Origin: Reichenbachiella ulvae
GTDB lineage: Bacteria > Bacteroidota > Bacteroidia > Cytophagales > Cyclobacteriaceae
Assembly: GCF_025833875.1 (NCBI RefSeq)
Contig: NZ_JAOYOD010000001.1
Location: 2,294,001 to 2,358,000, forward strand
Direction of reading: 5' to 3'
Length of the DNA stretch: 64,000 nucleotides
A program made the translations under genes and the position numbers. Positions 28,137-37,505 of the stretch are shown here, one piece after another (the stretch's first letter is position 1; the number at the start of each line of letters is the position of its first letter). The notes below the pieces were generated by a model. It worked only from the letters and a program-made list of their open reading frames with translations. It was not told the DNA's origin and did no database searches.

Positions 28137-29756
28137 ATGAAAAAACTGTTCCCTCTTATTAAAAACAGACTGGGCCTATTTATTATTGGAGCCATTACAG
28201 GTGTCGCCTCAGGATTTTGTACGTCCAGAGTGATTACTATGATCAAAACGGGGCTGGATTCAGTAGATAATATCAATGAAAATTTCATTTTTCAGATCAT
28301 TGGATATAGCATTATTGCAACAATATTGGGGATAGGTTCTGGTTATTTTATAGCAAAAATAACCTCCATTGTTATAAGGCAACTCACCCAAAATCTATCT
28401 GAAAAAATTCTAAAAGCGAATTACGAGTACATTGAATCGGCTTCATCGAGAATCGTTCCTGTTCTCACTAGAGACATTACTATGCTTTCAGAGTTCATCA
28501 ATAGAATTCCTCAATTTCTAGTATCTGTCACCACCGTCGTGGCAACCCTTTATGTCATGTTTTTATCGGACTGGAAATTGACATCATTCTTTATGATCGC
28601 ATTTGTTCTCCAGATCATAATGGTGGCGTCCACTTTGCCTTTAGTGAGAAAGCTTACTCGCAATTCAACCAAATACAACAATTATTTATATAGGGACTTA
28701 TCAAACCTTGTATCTGGTTTAAAAGAGCTTTCACTAAATGAAGCAAGAAGAAACGATTATATCTCTCTGGTAATTTCAGAGAACCTGAAATTTTGGAACA
28801 AATCAGAGGTCCGTAGAAAAGTCCTTTTAGAAACTAATGATCGACTTTCTGATCTCTTGGTTTTTATCTTCTCAGGACTACTCATGTACGCAGGTGCGAC
28901 CATACTACCAATAGATTTTTATCAATTCAAGGTAATTCTTCCCACTATCCTTTTCTTAATTCCATTTACCACCAAAATAGCAAGTTTTTTCAGGCTTAAG
29001 AGTGGGGCAATGGTTTCTTTAGAACAGATTCACAAATTGGGTTTAGACGTGGACAAAAGAAAAATCGAGTCCTCTGAGCAGTTAAAACCCAATCACGAGT
29101 CAAACGTCCCCATATTAAAGTTTAGTAAAATCAAATTTCAGTATCAAACCCAGCAGCATGAAAATCCAATCACCTTTGGCCCATTGGATATAGCTTTTAA
29201 AAAGAATAACATCACCTTTATAATTGGTGGTAATGGAAGTGGAAAGACTACATTTTCAAAAATCCTCACAGGGCTCTACATCCCAATTAGTGGAAGTATC
29301 CAATACTATGACGAAGAAGTGAAAATGGAGAATCTCATTAGTTACCGAAATTTATTTTCGGCCTACTATGCAGATTCACATGTATTCGAGCATTTATCCC
29401 ATATTGAAGCTTCCTATTTGGAAGAAAAAGCAGATAATTTCATCAATATGCTAGAAATGGAAAGCAAAGTTGAAATTGAGGGAGACACCTTCAGTACAAT
29501 CTCACTTTCCTACGGACAACGGTCCAGGTTGGCACTTATAGCCAATATGCTCGATAATAAGGATATCTATGTTTTTGATGAATGGGCAGCTAACCAAGAC
29601 CCTTATTTCAAGGGGATTTTCTATCACAAAATTCTACCTTACCTCAAAGAAATAGGAAAAACTATCATCGTAATTTCTCATGACGAAAAGTACTTTGAGG
29701 TAGCTGACGAGATTATAGAATTACAGGAAGGAATGATTAATTCTAAAACCCCCTGA
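28137..29756 (+). CDS. ABC exporter, cyclic-peptide transporter (SyrD/PvdE) type
   Basis: The 539-residue fused exporter has six predicted membrane helices (about residues 12-310) and a C-terminal ATPase. Walker A is GGNGSGKTTF (364-373), the C loop is LSYGQRSRLAL (about 457), Walker B runs into DEWAANQDP (about 480) and the H loop is VISHDEKYF. Two features point to the SyrD/PvdE group: the short total length and the DEWAxxQDP Walker B extension. Known members export siderophore precursors or cyclic lipopeptides, yet no peptide synthetase is nearby and the neighbours are glycosyltransferases, so the cargo may be a glycolipid. It is followed by a GT2 gene after 1 bp. Confidence 0.8.
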   Translation: MKKLFPLIKNRLGLFIIGAITGVASGFCTSRVITMIKTGLDSVDNINENFIFQIIGYSIIATILGIGSGYFIAKITSIVIRQLTQNLSEKILKANYEYIESASSRIVPVLTRDITMLSEFINRIPQFLVSVTTVVATLYVMFLSDWKLTSFFMIAFVLQIIMVASTLPLVRKLTRNSTKYNNYLYRDLSNLVSGLKELSLNEARRNDYISLVISENLKFWNKSEVRRKVLLETNDRLSDLLVFIFSGLLMYAGATILPIDFYQFKVILPTILFLIPFTTKIASFFRLKSGAMVSLEQIHKLGLDVDKRKIESSEQLKPNHESNVPILKFSKIKFQYQTQQHENPITFGPLDIAFKKNNITFIIGGNGSGKTTFSKILTGLYIPISGSIQYYDEEVKMENLISYRNLFSAYYADSHVFEHLSHIEASYLEEKADNFINMLEMESKVEIEGDTFSTISLSYGQRSRLALIANMLDNKDIYVFDEWAANQDPYFKGIFYHKILPYLKEIGKTIIVISHDEKYFEVADEIIELQEGMINSKTP

Positions 29757-29757
29757 C

Positions 29758-30738
29758 ATGAAAAACTCAAATCCTCTGGTTTCAATTATTGTTCCTATAT
29801 ACAATGCATCCACGCATCTCAGGCAGTGTTTAGAGAGCATTGAGAACCAAACACTCAATCAAATAGAGGTTATTATGGTAAATGATGCCTCGCCAGATCA
29901 ATTGGATGAAGAGATATGTCTTGAATTCAAAAAAAAAGACAATCGTTTCAAGTATTTCAAACACAGTAAAAATACTGGAGTTGGTGGGGCTAGAAATACA
30001 GGAATCAGTAATGCCTCAGCAGATTATATCGGTTGGGTGGATAGTGATGACTGGGTGAAAGCTGAAATGTTTGAAAAACTTTATACAAATATTACTAAAA
30101 ACAACTCTTGTATTTCACAGTGTTATTTTTACGATTTTCAAAACAAAGAACTAAAAATCAGAAAGTTAAAATCCTTTCAAAAATCAAAAGACAAGATTAA
30201 TTCTAGTAATGTATTACTTTGGAATAAGTTGTTTAGAAAAACACTTTTTACAGACAACAACATTCTTTTCCCAGTTCATATTCCATTGGATGATCTAGCG
30301 ACAATGCCAAGGCTCTTATATTTTGTAAACAAAATTTCACTAGTACGAATACCGCTCTATTATTATAGAATTGAACTAAAAAACTCTGTTACTGCCAATT
30401 ACAAAAATGTATTCGCCACAAATCCCATTGTTTTTAATACTATAAAGGATTTCATGGAGGAACGAAAGATCTTTAAAAGGGATTATATTTTTTTTGAAAA
30501 ACGTGTACTTAAGAGCTTAGTCCATGATGTCAGAAGGCTCATGAAAGACCCAAAATTTTCTCTGGAAGAAAAAAATCAAATTATCAAAAGTTATTTAGGA
30601 GACTCTCTGAAATTTCTCAATCTTAACAGCCCTGTAAACACGTACGACATTGTAATATCACTAAGCAACTTGAAATCCTTGCTTTTTAAAACTAAGATTA
30701 AAATAATGCTTTACAAGCTAGGCATCTTCAAATTTTAA
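29758..30738 (+). CDS. Glycosyltransferase family 2
   Basis: The 326-residue product has the canonical GT2 N-terminus VSIIVPIYNASTHLRQCLES (residues 8-27), IEVIMVNDASPDQ, the GGARNTGISNAS loop and the metal-binding DSDDW (about 95-99). LDDLATMPRL near 178 may contribute the ED-type catalytic residue. No membrane anchor is evident. Donor and acceptor are unknown. Spacing of 1 bp from the ABC exporter gene points to shared transcription and function. Confidence 0.9.
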   Translation: MKNSNPLVSIIVPIYNASTHLRQCLESIENQTLNQIEVIMVNDASPDQLDEEICLEFKKKDNRFKYFKHSKNTGVGGARNTGISNASADYIGWVDSDDWVKAEMFEKLYTNITKNNSCISQCYFYDFQNKELKIRKLKSFQKSKDKINSSNVLLWNKLFRKTLFTDNNILFPVHIPLDDLATMPRLLYFVNKISLVRIPLYYYRIELKNSVTANYKNVFATNPIVFNTIKDFMEERKIFKRDYIFFEKRVLKSLVHDVRRLMKDPKFSLEEKNQIIKSYLGDSLKFLNLNSPVNTYDIVISLSNLKSLLFKTKIKIMLYKLGIFKF

Positions 30739-30748
30739 GTACCGTGTT

Positions 30749-32338
30749 TTGACTCTAAACAATACCAATATCAAAAGGTTCCAAAATAAATTCATACTAA
30801 TATTTGGTCTTGCCACCAGCTTGTCTGGCTCCATATTTTCACAAGTGTTATATCCAGAAAGTGAATGGTTGGAATATTATAGGGTTCTAGAAATTAAAAA
30901 TGAAAAAATAGAAAATAGAATAAATATATTCGCATCAATAATTAATCAATACGATAGAGACTCTCTTTCATGGGATATTTGGTCTTCTCAAATCCCAAGA
31001 AATAAAAACAACAAGTACATATCCATACTCCCGATTCGGTTTGCCAATCATTATAATTCAACCTACGCTCGTGGTTACAATGACGGAGCTCTTTGGAAGG
31101 GAAAAGGCTTAACTAGCTCACTTCAGGGTGGTTTAACAGGCAAATACGGAATATTGGAATTCACATTAGCACCAATTATTTTCTATTCTCAAAATGCTGA
31201 TTTTGAACTAGCACCAATTCAGGGTAACAACCATATTTATAACTACCAATTTCGTAATCAACGAATAGACTATGTACAACGCTATGGTGATTCGTCATTT
31301 ACCCAAATAGATTGGGGGCAAACAGAAATTCGTGCCGTGTATAAAAACATGACAATTGGTATTTCAACCCAAAATATGGTTTGGGGACCAGCTCAAAGAA
31401 ATCCCATAATCATGAGTAATAATGCAGGTGGTTTTCCTCATTTTGATATTGGGACTCACAAACCCATTAATACAAAAATCGGAAGAATTGAAGCAAAAGT
31501 ATATTATGGTGTCCTAAATAAGTCTGACTACTTCAGTAGTGACAATCAATGGAATTATAGATATTGGTCTGGCCTTAACATTGGCTATAATCCATCATTT
31601 CTACCCTCGCTTTACATTGGTTTCAACAGAGCTTTCTATAAAAAACTTGACGATTTTGAGGCATCTGACCTAATCGTTTTTATTGGAAAATTTGATGACA
31701 CAGACGGTGGGGCCAATGGAAATGACGAATACGATCAACTGGGTTCATTAACCATACGTTGGAAATTTGAAAAAGTAGGGTTTGAAACTTATTTCGAATA
31801 TGGTCTTAACGATTATGGATCTAAATTAATTGATACAGAACCAGAACATGGTAGGGGGTACACCTTAGGTTTCAGCAAATATATTGACATCAAAACCAAT
31901 AATGTGCTTAAGTTAACTTACGAACATACCTCCGTCGACAAACCTAAAAATTATATCTATAGATTTAATAATTCTTGGTATTCCCATAGTATAGTACGTC
32001 AGGGCTATACACAAGATGGCCAAATTATTGGTGCTGGTATTGGAGTTGGATCAACTACTGATTTTTTTGATGCACAATATTTTTTCAAAAAAGGTCGACT
32101 AAACTTAACAGCACAAAGAATAAGATTTGATGATGACTACTTTTACTCTAATATTCAAACCTTCTACAATCACGACCATGAATGGACCCTCGAGTCAAAA
32201 TATTCAAGATTCATTGGAGACTATATGCTTGGCATAGATTTTGGAGTTTGTATCCGAGAAAACCAATATTTCATCGAAAACAACAATAAGACCAATATTT
32301 TCGTTGGACTCAACTTAACAAGACTGTTTAACCAGTAG
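30749..32338 (+). CDS. Capsule assembly Wzi-family outer-membrane protein
   Basis: No ATG is available; a TTG at 30749 gives 529 residues with a signal peptide ending near residue 33 (LATSLSGSIFSQ). The mature protein matches Bacteroidota Wzi-like barrels: ARGYNDGALWKGKGLTSSLQ near residue 110, FTLAPIIFYSQNADFEL, MVWGPAQRNPIIMSNNAGGF near 208, and KIGRIEAKVYYGVL. Wzi is an outer-membrane lectin that helps anchor capsular polysaccharide. Its position at the end of this operon suggests that the glycan made here is displayed at the surface. Confidence 0.85.
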   Translation: MTLNNTNIKRFQNKFILIFGLATSLSGSIFSQVLYPESEWLEYYRVLEIKNEKIENRINIFASIINQYDRDSLSWDIWSSQIPRNKNNKYISILPIRFANHYNSTYARGYNDGALWKGKGLTSSLQGGLTGKYGILEFTLAPIIFYSQNADFELAPIQGNNHIYNYQFRNQRIDYVQRYGDSSFTQIDWGQTEIRAVYKNMTIGISTQNMVWGPAQRNPIIMSNNAGGFPHFDIGTHKPINTKIGRIEAKVYYGVLNKSDYFSSDNQWNYRYWSGLNIGYNPSFLPSLYIGFNRAFYKKLDDFEASDLIVFIGKFDDTDGGANGNDEYDQLGSLTIRWKFEKVGFETYFEYGLNDYGSKLIDTEPEHGRGYTLGFSKYIDIKTNNVLKLTYEHTSVDKPKNYIYRFNNSWYSHSIVRQGYTQDGQIIGAGIGVGSTTDFFDAQYFFKKGRLNLTAQRIRFDDDYFYSNIQTFYNHDHEWTLESKYSRFIGDYMLGIDFGVCIRENQYFIENNNKTNIFVGLNLTRLFNQ

Positions 32339-32342
32339 CAAT

Positions 32343-32783
32343 ATGAATATTAAAAACATGAGATACCTTTTCTTATCATTCTCTCTTATATACGTATTAT
32401 CTTCATGCGTTCCTAATCCTAACAAACTGAACAAGGACAAGGAAGAAACAACACAAGAACCACTAAGCAAGGGTTATTCCATGATCTTCTTTAGAATTGA
32501 CGATTATGTCATGGTATATGCTGACGACAAACTCATCTACGACAGTAAAAAGCATGGCCAGACAAAAGATATTCTTTTAGATCTCAATCCTTATTATAAA
32601 AAAGGAGTTGAAATAAAAATGGAAGGCTTCAATGCAGATTGTGGCGGCTGTGAAAACAACAATTATGAATACGTATATGAAATATACAAAGATGGCGAAG
32701 GAATAGAATATGTAAGTGAGTATTCAAACCACATACATCAATCAATTGGCCTTAAAATCACCAAAACCCATATATTGGATTAA
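32343..32783 (+). CDS. Small lipoprotein of unknown function
   Basis: The product is 146 residues with a lipoprotein signal peptide (MRYLFLSFSLIYVLSSC if the second ATG at 32358 is used; lipid cysteine near residue 22 of the longer form). The mature 120 residues contain a jelly-roll-like region (GYSMIFFRIDDYVMVYADDK) and a CGGC motif, DCGGCENNNYEY. I recognise no family. It starts 4 bp after the Wzi-like gene, so a role in glycan assembly or anchoring is plausible by context only. Confidence 0.6.
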   Translation: MNIKNMRYLFLSFSLIYVLSSCVPNPNKLNKDKEETTQEPLSKGYSMIFFRIDDYVMVYADDKLIYDSKKHGQTKDILLDLNPYYKKGVEIKMEGFNADCGGCENNNYEYVYEIYKDGEGIEYVSEYSNHIHQSIGLKITKTHILD

Positions 32784-32797
32784 AATATTCTTTTTTT

Positions 32798-32836
32798 AAA
32801 CAATAAAGGCTACTCTTCGAGTAGCCTTTATTGTTT
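32798..32836. terminator. Strong bidirectional terminator
   Basis: An 18-bp perfect stem lies at 32798-32815 and 32819-32836 around a three-base loop. A T7 tract sits on its left side and TTTATTG runs on the right. It separates the plus-strand glycan operon from the convergent carbohydrate esterase gene. Confidence 0.9.
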
Positions 32837-33737
32837 ATTCTATTCCATCAAGCGCCTCTGCAAAGGCAATCCCTAACTGCACGTAATTATCACTTTGATA
32901 ATGCCAGGGATCAGAATACTGATAAGTCTCAGTTTGTCTTACGATGGCAGCACGACCGTCCTTTTTCACATAATTCTCTTGAGCCTGCCTCACATAATCG
33001 CCATATTTCCATACCAGACCATCATATCTCTCGTGATGGGAATCTGAAATTTTACCAATCACCACAGGCAAATCATCAGTCCAAAATGTTGCTCGAACCA
33101 AATCCATCAATCGCTTCAGGTTTTCCTCATATCTCAAAGCCACGGCTTCTGGATTCGCATCACTCTCTCCCTGCATCCATAAAATCCCGCGAGGAATCAA
33201 AACATCTTGAACTCGATCATCATCTATGTCACCATCTGCCATGGCATTTTTAACTGTGGCTAAAAACTGATCATATTGATTGATCCCAGTCTTTCCATTG
33301 TAGTCAGGGTCCCAACAGCCAAAATGATTGATAGCCGCACTGTCTATGGCAGTACCCCCTCTTGAATACTTGATGATGGCAATGCTTCGACCCGGACGCA
33401 ATTCTTGAATTCTTTTAGCAAAACTCAACTCCACCCCAAATCGATCAGAGTAGTTGTTCTTTTTTGTAGTAGCACCAAAACCTACACCATGTCCGGGTTT
33501 TAATACTTGCCAGCTACCTACACCTCCGCCTATTTCATCGTCTGCTACAGTATTACCATGAAAGATATACACACCATCCTGCACATTTTTCAGCGAGTCT
33601 GGTAAATCCTTTATATATCCATAACCATCCATATTGGATTGTCCACCAAGGTAATAAAGGTCGATTTCATTCTTTTTTTGAGCAAAAAGGACAGTCGAAT
33701 AAGCAAGGAGTCCTAAAGTAATTTTCAGTCTTTTCAT
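32835..33737 (-). CDS. Carbohydrate esterase (SASA/sialate O-acetylesterase type)
   Basis: The 300-residue product has a short signal peptide (residues 1-19). Block I contains the nucleophile serine in YYLGGQSNMDGYG (about residue 34); ILWMQGESDAN is near residue 185; and the C-terminal DPWHYQSDNYVQLG supplies the Asp-His pair. This is the SGNH hydrolase family used for deacetylating plant or algal glycans (CE6-like). It probably removes acetyl groups from polysaccharide before cleavage. The adjacent GH88 gene ends 8 bp upstream, so the pair is likely one unit. Confidence 0.85.
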   Translation of the reverse strand: MKRLKITLGLLAYSTVLFAQKKNEIDLYYLGGQSNMDGYGYIKDLPDSLKNVQDGVYIFHGNTVADDEIGGGVGSWQVLKPGHGVGFGATTKKNNYSDRFGVELSFAKRIQELRPGRSIAIIKYSRGGTAIDSAAINHFGCWDPDYNGKTGINQYDQFLATVKNAMADGDIDDDRVQDVLIPRGILWMQGESDANPEAVALRYEENLKRLMDLVRATFWTDDLPVVIGKISDSHHERYDGLVWKYGDYVRQAQENYVKKDGRAAIVRQTETYQYSDPWHYQSDNYVQLGIAFAEALDGIE

Positions 33738-33744
33738 TTAAATT

Positions 33745-34929
33745 TTATTTATTAGACAATCGAATCAAACCTTCGATGAAATAATAATCCGCATAGGTCA
33801 ACGGCACATCTACTTCACTATTTTCTGGTTTGTGTCCCACATTATGCATGATTAAAAAATTTCCGTTGGTTCCTACCTCGGCAGTATAATATCCAGACAA
33901 AACAGCCAACATCTCTTTAGCGATCTTTGCATAACCGCGATCGGGATGGTACTCATCCAGCTCTAACAAACCAGATGCAGCAATGGCAGCAGCAGAAGCA
34001 TCTCGCTCTTCATCAGCTTTGGCATCAAAGTCCCAAAGAGGAATCTTGTCTTTTGGTAGATTCGGATGGTTAACAAAAAACTGAGCAATCTTGTCAGCCT
34101 GATCCAGGTAAACGGAATCTCTTGTCTCTCTGAACATCACCGTAAAACCATAAAGACCCCAAGCCTGACCTCTGGCCCATGCAGAAGAATCACTTAGCCC
34201 CTGTGCAGTTTTTTTCTCCTGAATCCCACCCCCATTCGGGTCATAGTTCACCACATGATAACTGCTGTTGTCTTCTCTGAAGTGATTCTCCAGGGTGGTG
34301 TTGGCGTGGGTCACAGCTATATCATAAAAGGTACTATCACCTGTCTCCCTAGTGGCCCAAAACAAAAGTTCCAGATTCATCATATTGTCAATAATCACCA
34401 GATAGTCTTCAGGCAAAGAATCCCAGGATTTGATCGCTCCGACCTCCTCAGAAAACCGACTGGAAAGCGATTCTGCACTATTCACCAGAATCCTCTTGTA
34501 CTCCTCTTTTGGTGCAATTTTCAAGGCATTGCCAAAACTACAATACATCATGAATCCCAAATCATGCGTGTACTTATTGTATTGCTCTATCTCCAACAAT
34601 TTGAGCATACGCTCAGCCTCTGTGAGTAGCGTCGAATCACCACTTTCCTGAAATAAATAAAGTAAGGTACCAGGATAAAAACCACTGCACCACCAGCCCG
34701 AATTACTAGTCTTGAATTCCCCATCGACATAGGTTTTTGGAAACTCCTCTCCTTCCAGAGTTTCCATCATGTTTTTGTAATGCTCAATCGCAATCGGAAT
34801 GTTCTTTTCCAACAAGACAGTAGGAGCTTCTTCTACATCTGAAACAGGCGCCTCCTCTTTTTTTGAACTGCAGGCAGCCAAAACCACCATCGCAAAGAAT
34901 ATAGCCAGTCTTTTCATATATAAGTTCAT
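33745..34929 (-). CDS. GH88-family unsaturated glucuronyl hydrolase, lipoprotein
   Basis: The product is 394 residues (390 if ATG 34917 is used), with a lipoprotein signal MKRLAIFFAMVVLAAC. The (alpha/alpha)6 barrel of GH88 is indicated by KYTHDLGFMMYCSFGNAL near residue 120, VIIDNMMNLELLFWATRETG near 185 and SSAWARGQAWGLYGFTVMF near 255. GH88 enzymes hydrolyse the unsaturated uronic acid left by polysaccharide lyases. This suggests feeding on lyase-cut, uronate-containing glycans such as ulvan, alginate-like or glycosaminoglycan chains. It lies upstream of the esterase gene in the same operon. Confidence 0.85.
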   Translation of the reverse strand: MNLYMKRLAIFFAMVVLAACSSKKEEAPVSDVEEAPTVLLEKNIPIAIEHYKNMMETLEGEEFPKTYVDGEFKTSNSGWWCSGFYPGTLLYLFQESGDSTLLTEAERMLKLLEIEQYNKYTHDLGFMMYCSFGNALKIAPKEEYKRILVNSAESLSSRFSEEVGAIKSWDSLPEDYLVIIDNMMNLELLFWATRETGDSTFYDIAVTHANTTLENHFREDNSSYHVVNYDPNGGGIQEKKTAQGLSDSSAWARGQAWGLYGFTVMFRETRDSVYLDQADKIAQFFVNHPNLPKDKIPLWDFDAKADEERDASAAAIAASGLLELDEYHPDRGYAKIAKEMLAVLSGYYTAEVGTNGNFLIMHNVGHKPENSEVDVPLTYADYYFIEGLIRLSNK

Positions 34930-35041
34930 AATAGTATCATCCTTTTATAGTCTTGAAAATTTTCCAAGCCCCTTAAAGTTAATGATAGTGTTCTGATCAG
35001 CAAGTAAATCTTAATTGGCTACTCAAAAGTCTCACGATTGC

Positions 35042-36196
35042 CTATTTCCTGATATCAAATTTTGGAAAATCCTCTACCCTCTCACAACAGATCTGTTCCA
35101 TCACCTGTTGCAATTGAGTTTTTAGCATCCCGATGATATGATCTCCACCCTGATTACCCAAGGCTGCTACGCTATACATGAAACTCCGACCCATAAAAGT
35201 GAACTCTGCTCCTCTGGCCAAAGTTCTGGCGATATCCGGCCCGGATCGCAAGCCACTATCCATCATGATTTTGATCTTTCCCTGATACTTTTCTGCAATG
35301 CGGGTACAAGGAGCGATCGTGGACTCCCCTGCATCCAACTGTCTGCCACCATGATTCGAAACAATAATTCCATCTAGCCCCAGCTTGATGGCTTTTTCGG
35401 TATCCTCTTCACTGGCCACTCCTTTCAGGACAATCTTACCTTTCCACTTATCACGGATAGCGGCTACCTTATATTCATTCAATCGACCAGAAAAGGTCTG
35501 ATCCATAAACAGACCCAGCTGCTTCAAATCAAGACCTTTTGGCATATAAGGTTTTAAGGTCTCAAAATTGGGCTGACCATGAACAAGGGTACGCAGCGCC
35601 CAATCGGGTCTACCCATGATCTGCATAATGTTTTTCAATGTCATCTTAGGTGGCATGGCCAGTCCGTTGCGGATATCTCTGGGACGGAAACCAAAAGTCG
35701 GTACATCTGAGAGCAAAACCAGCACGGGGCATTCGGCTGCTTCTGCACGCTTCAGGATGTCGTCTCGCACTTCTTCCTTGGCAGGATGATAAAGTTGAAA
35801 CCAGGCCCTTCCCTCTGTCAGTTCACTCGCACGCTCGATGCTCATAGTCGTGACCGTACTCAGGATGAAAGGGATATTATGCTTCAAAGCAGCCTTGGCC
35901 AAAATCTCTGGCGCATTGGGCCACATCAATCCTTGTAGTCCCACAGGTGCAATCCCAAAAGGCGCATCATAAGTATGACCAAAGAGCTCGGTACTCATAT
36001 CGGACTTTATGTGACGCGTCAGATACTGAGGAATCAATTCTACCTCTCGTATCTCACGGGTATTCTTCATCAGGTTCACATCCTCGTTGCAGCCCCCATC
36101 CAGGTACTCAAAAGCAAATCGAGGCACCTTCTGCTTGGCCCTTTCAATTAAGTCCTCTATCGATGGGTAATTGCTATTGTAGTTCCACTTTGGCAT
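35042..36196 (-). CDS. lldD: FMN-dependent alpha-hydroxy-acid oxidase/L-lactate dehydrogenase
   Basis: This 384-residue (beta/alpha)8 flavoprotein has the family active-site segment SNHGGRQLDAG near residue 280 (catalytic histidine). FEYLDGGCNEDVNL near residue 28, PVGLQGLMWPNAP near 82, and a C-terminal DSGLRSGPDIARTLARGA phosphate-binding loop complete it. It would oxidise L-lactate to pyruvate. In this operon that is the logical final step, as the fucose pathway ends in pyruvate plus L-lactate. Its start is 1 bp from the FucP stop. The gene symbol is by analogy. Confidence 0.85.
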   Translation of the reverse strand: MPKWNYNSNYPSIEDLIERAKQKVPRFAFEYLDGGCNEDVNLMKNTREIREVELIPQYLTRHIKSDMSTELFGHTYDAPFGIAPVGLQGLMWPNAPEILAKAALKHNIPFILSTVTTMSIERASELTEGRAWFQLYHPAKEEVRDDILKRAEAAECPVLVLLSDVPTFGFRPRDIRNGLAMPPKMTLKNIMQIMGRPDWALRTLVHGQPNFETLKPYMPKGLDLKQLGLFMDQTFSGRLNEYKVAAIRDKWKGKIVLKGVASEEDTEKAIKLGLDGIIVSNHGGRQLDAGESTIAPCTRIAEKYQGKIKIMMDSGLRSGPDIARTLARGAEFTFMGRSFMYSVAALGNQGGDHIIGMLKTQLQQVMEQICCERVEDFPKFDIRK

Positions 36197-36197
36197 C

Positions 36198-37505
36198 TCA
36201 ATTCATTTTTTTATGAGTCATAAAAACTCTCACTCCATATACTGCGATAAATAAAAAGCACAACAGGGGTAGTATGAAAGAGAAATTCACCTCAGGTACA
36301 CCCATGATCATTGCATCTGTATAGCCATCTCCACCGATATCAAGTATCTTTCCTTGCAGCGCAGGCATCAGTGCTCCGCCCACAATCGCCATGACCAGAC
36401 CTGCAGCTCCTATTTTGGATTCATCTTCCGACAAGCCTTCCAAAGCAATCCCATAAATCGTAGGGAACATCAAAGACATGCAGAAAGAAATAGCAACCAA
36501 ACTATACAGCCCAAAGATGCCCTGGATAAACATGGTTCCGAGTGCAAAAATGATAGCCAGTACGGACAGAAATGTCAACAGCTTGCCAGAATCCAAATAT
36601 CGGAGCAAGAAAGTGCATACAAAACGTCCAACAAAGAACAGGATAAAAGCCAGAAACTGATAGTTGCCGGCAGTCTCACCATCTATACCGATCGACTCTG
36701 CATACTGATAGATATAGGTCCAACACATGATCTGCGCTCCCACGTAGAAAGCCTGAGCGGTCACCCCATGGGCATAATAGGACTTCTTGAACAAGTTCAC
36801 AATAATATCCCAGGTGCTGGTCTGCATATCTTCATCTTTGCTCTCCGGCATTTTGTTGATAGCGATCAACACGAAAATAGCAATCACCACCAAACCAAGA
36901 ATCACATAGGGGTCTCGGATCACCATCAGATCCGACTGACGGATCAATATTTTAGTTGATTCGTCAAGATTTGCAAAATTGACATCATCGGATTGTAGTC
37001 TGGCCAATACGAACTTCTGCGCGACCAATAGACCACCAATCAAACCCAATGGATTGAAAGCCTGTGCCAAATTCAAGCGGCGTGTAGCTGTCTCTGCACT
37101 ACCCATGGACAGGATGTATGGATTAGCGGTAGTCTCCAAAAAGGCCAATCCAAAGGTGAGGACATAAAGTCCCACCAAAAAGAAGCCAAATTGCTCGGTA
37201 ACCGCTGCGGGATAGAAAAGCAAAGCTCCAAATGCGTATAAGCCCAAGCCGATGAGCACGCCCACCTTATAAGAATATTTTCGGATGAACATGGAGGCTG
37301 GCAGAGCCATGGTAAAATATCCTCCATAGAAGGCCAATTGCACCAAAGAGGCCTGGGTATTATTGAGTTCCAGTACCTTCTTAAATGCACTGACCATGGG
37401 ATCGGTCACCGCATTGGCAAATCCCCAGAGGGCAAACAAGGAGGTAATCAATACAAAAGGCAGTATTACCTGACGGGATACCACAGATTCAGTTTTCTTT
37501 ATCAT
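36198..37505 (-). CDS. fucP: L-fucose:H+ symporter, FucP-like MFS transporter
   Basis: The 435-residue protein has twelve predicted helices of the FHS family. Charged residues match those essential in E. coli FucP: an aspartate in helix 1 (FANAVTDPMVSAF, near residue 35) and a glutamate in helix 4 (GLAFLETTANPYILSMGS, near 122). It should import L-fucose with a proton across the inner membrane. The genes around it complete the catabolism of the sugar. The 213-bp gap upstream to the SDR gene holds degenerate repeats, so this gene may have its own promoter. Confidence 0.9.
   Translation of the reverse strand: MIKKTESVVSRQVILPFVLITSLFALWGFANAVTDPMVSAFKKVLELNNTQASLVQLAFYGGYFTMALPASMFIRKYSYKVGVLIGLGLYAFGALLFYPAAVTEQFGFFLVGLYVLTFGLAFLETTANPYILSMGSAETATRRLNLAQAFNPLGLIGGLLVAQKFVLARLQSDDVNFANLDESTKILIRQSDLMVIRDPYVILGLVVIAIFVLIAINKMPESKDEDMQTSTWDIIVNLFKKSYYAHGVTAQAFYVGAQIMCWTYIYQYAESIGIDGETAGNYQFLAFILFFVGRFVCTFLLRYLDSGKLLTFLSVLAIIFALGTMFIQGIFGLYSLVAISFCMSLMFPTIYGIALEGLSEDESKIGAAGLVMAIVGGALMPALQGKILDIGGDGYTDAMIMGVPEVNFSFILPLLCFLFIAVYGVRVFMTHKKMN

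Noticed and set aside
32831-33253. Open frame of 140 codons on the plus strand
   Set aside because: It is antisense to the carbohydrate esterase and starts inside the bidirectional terminator.
36354-36959. Open frame of 201 codons on the plus strand
   Set aside because: It is antisense to the clear FucP gene and has a low-complexity composition without any motif.
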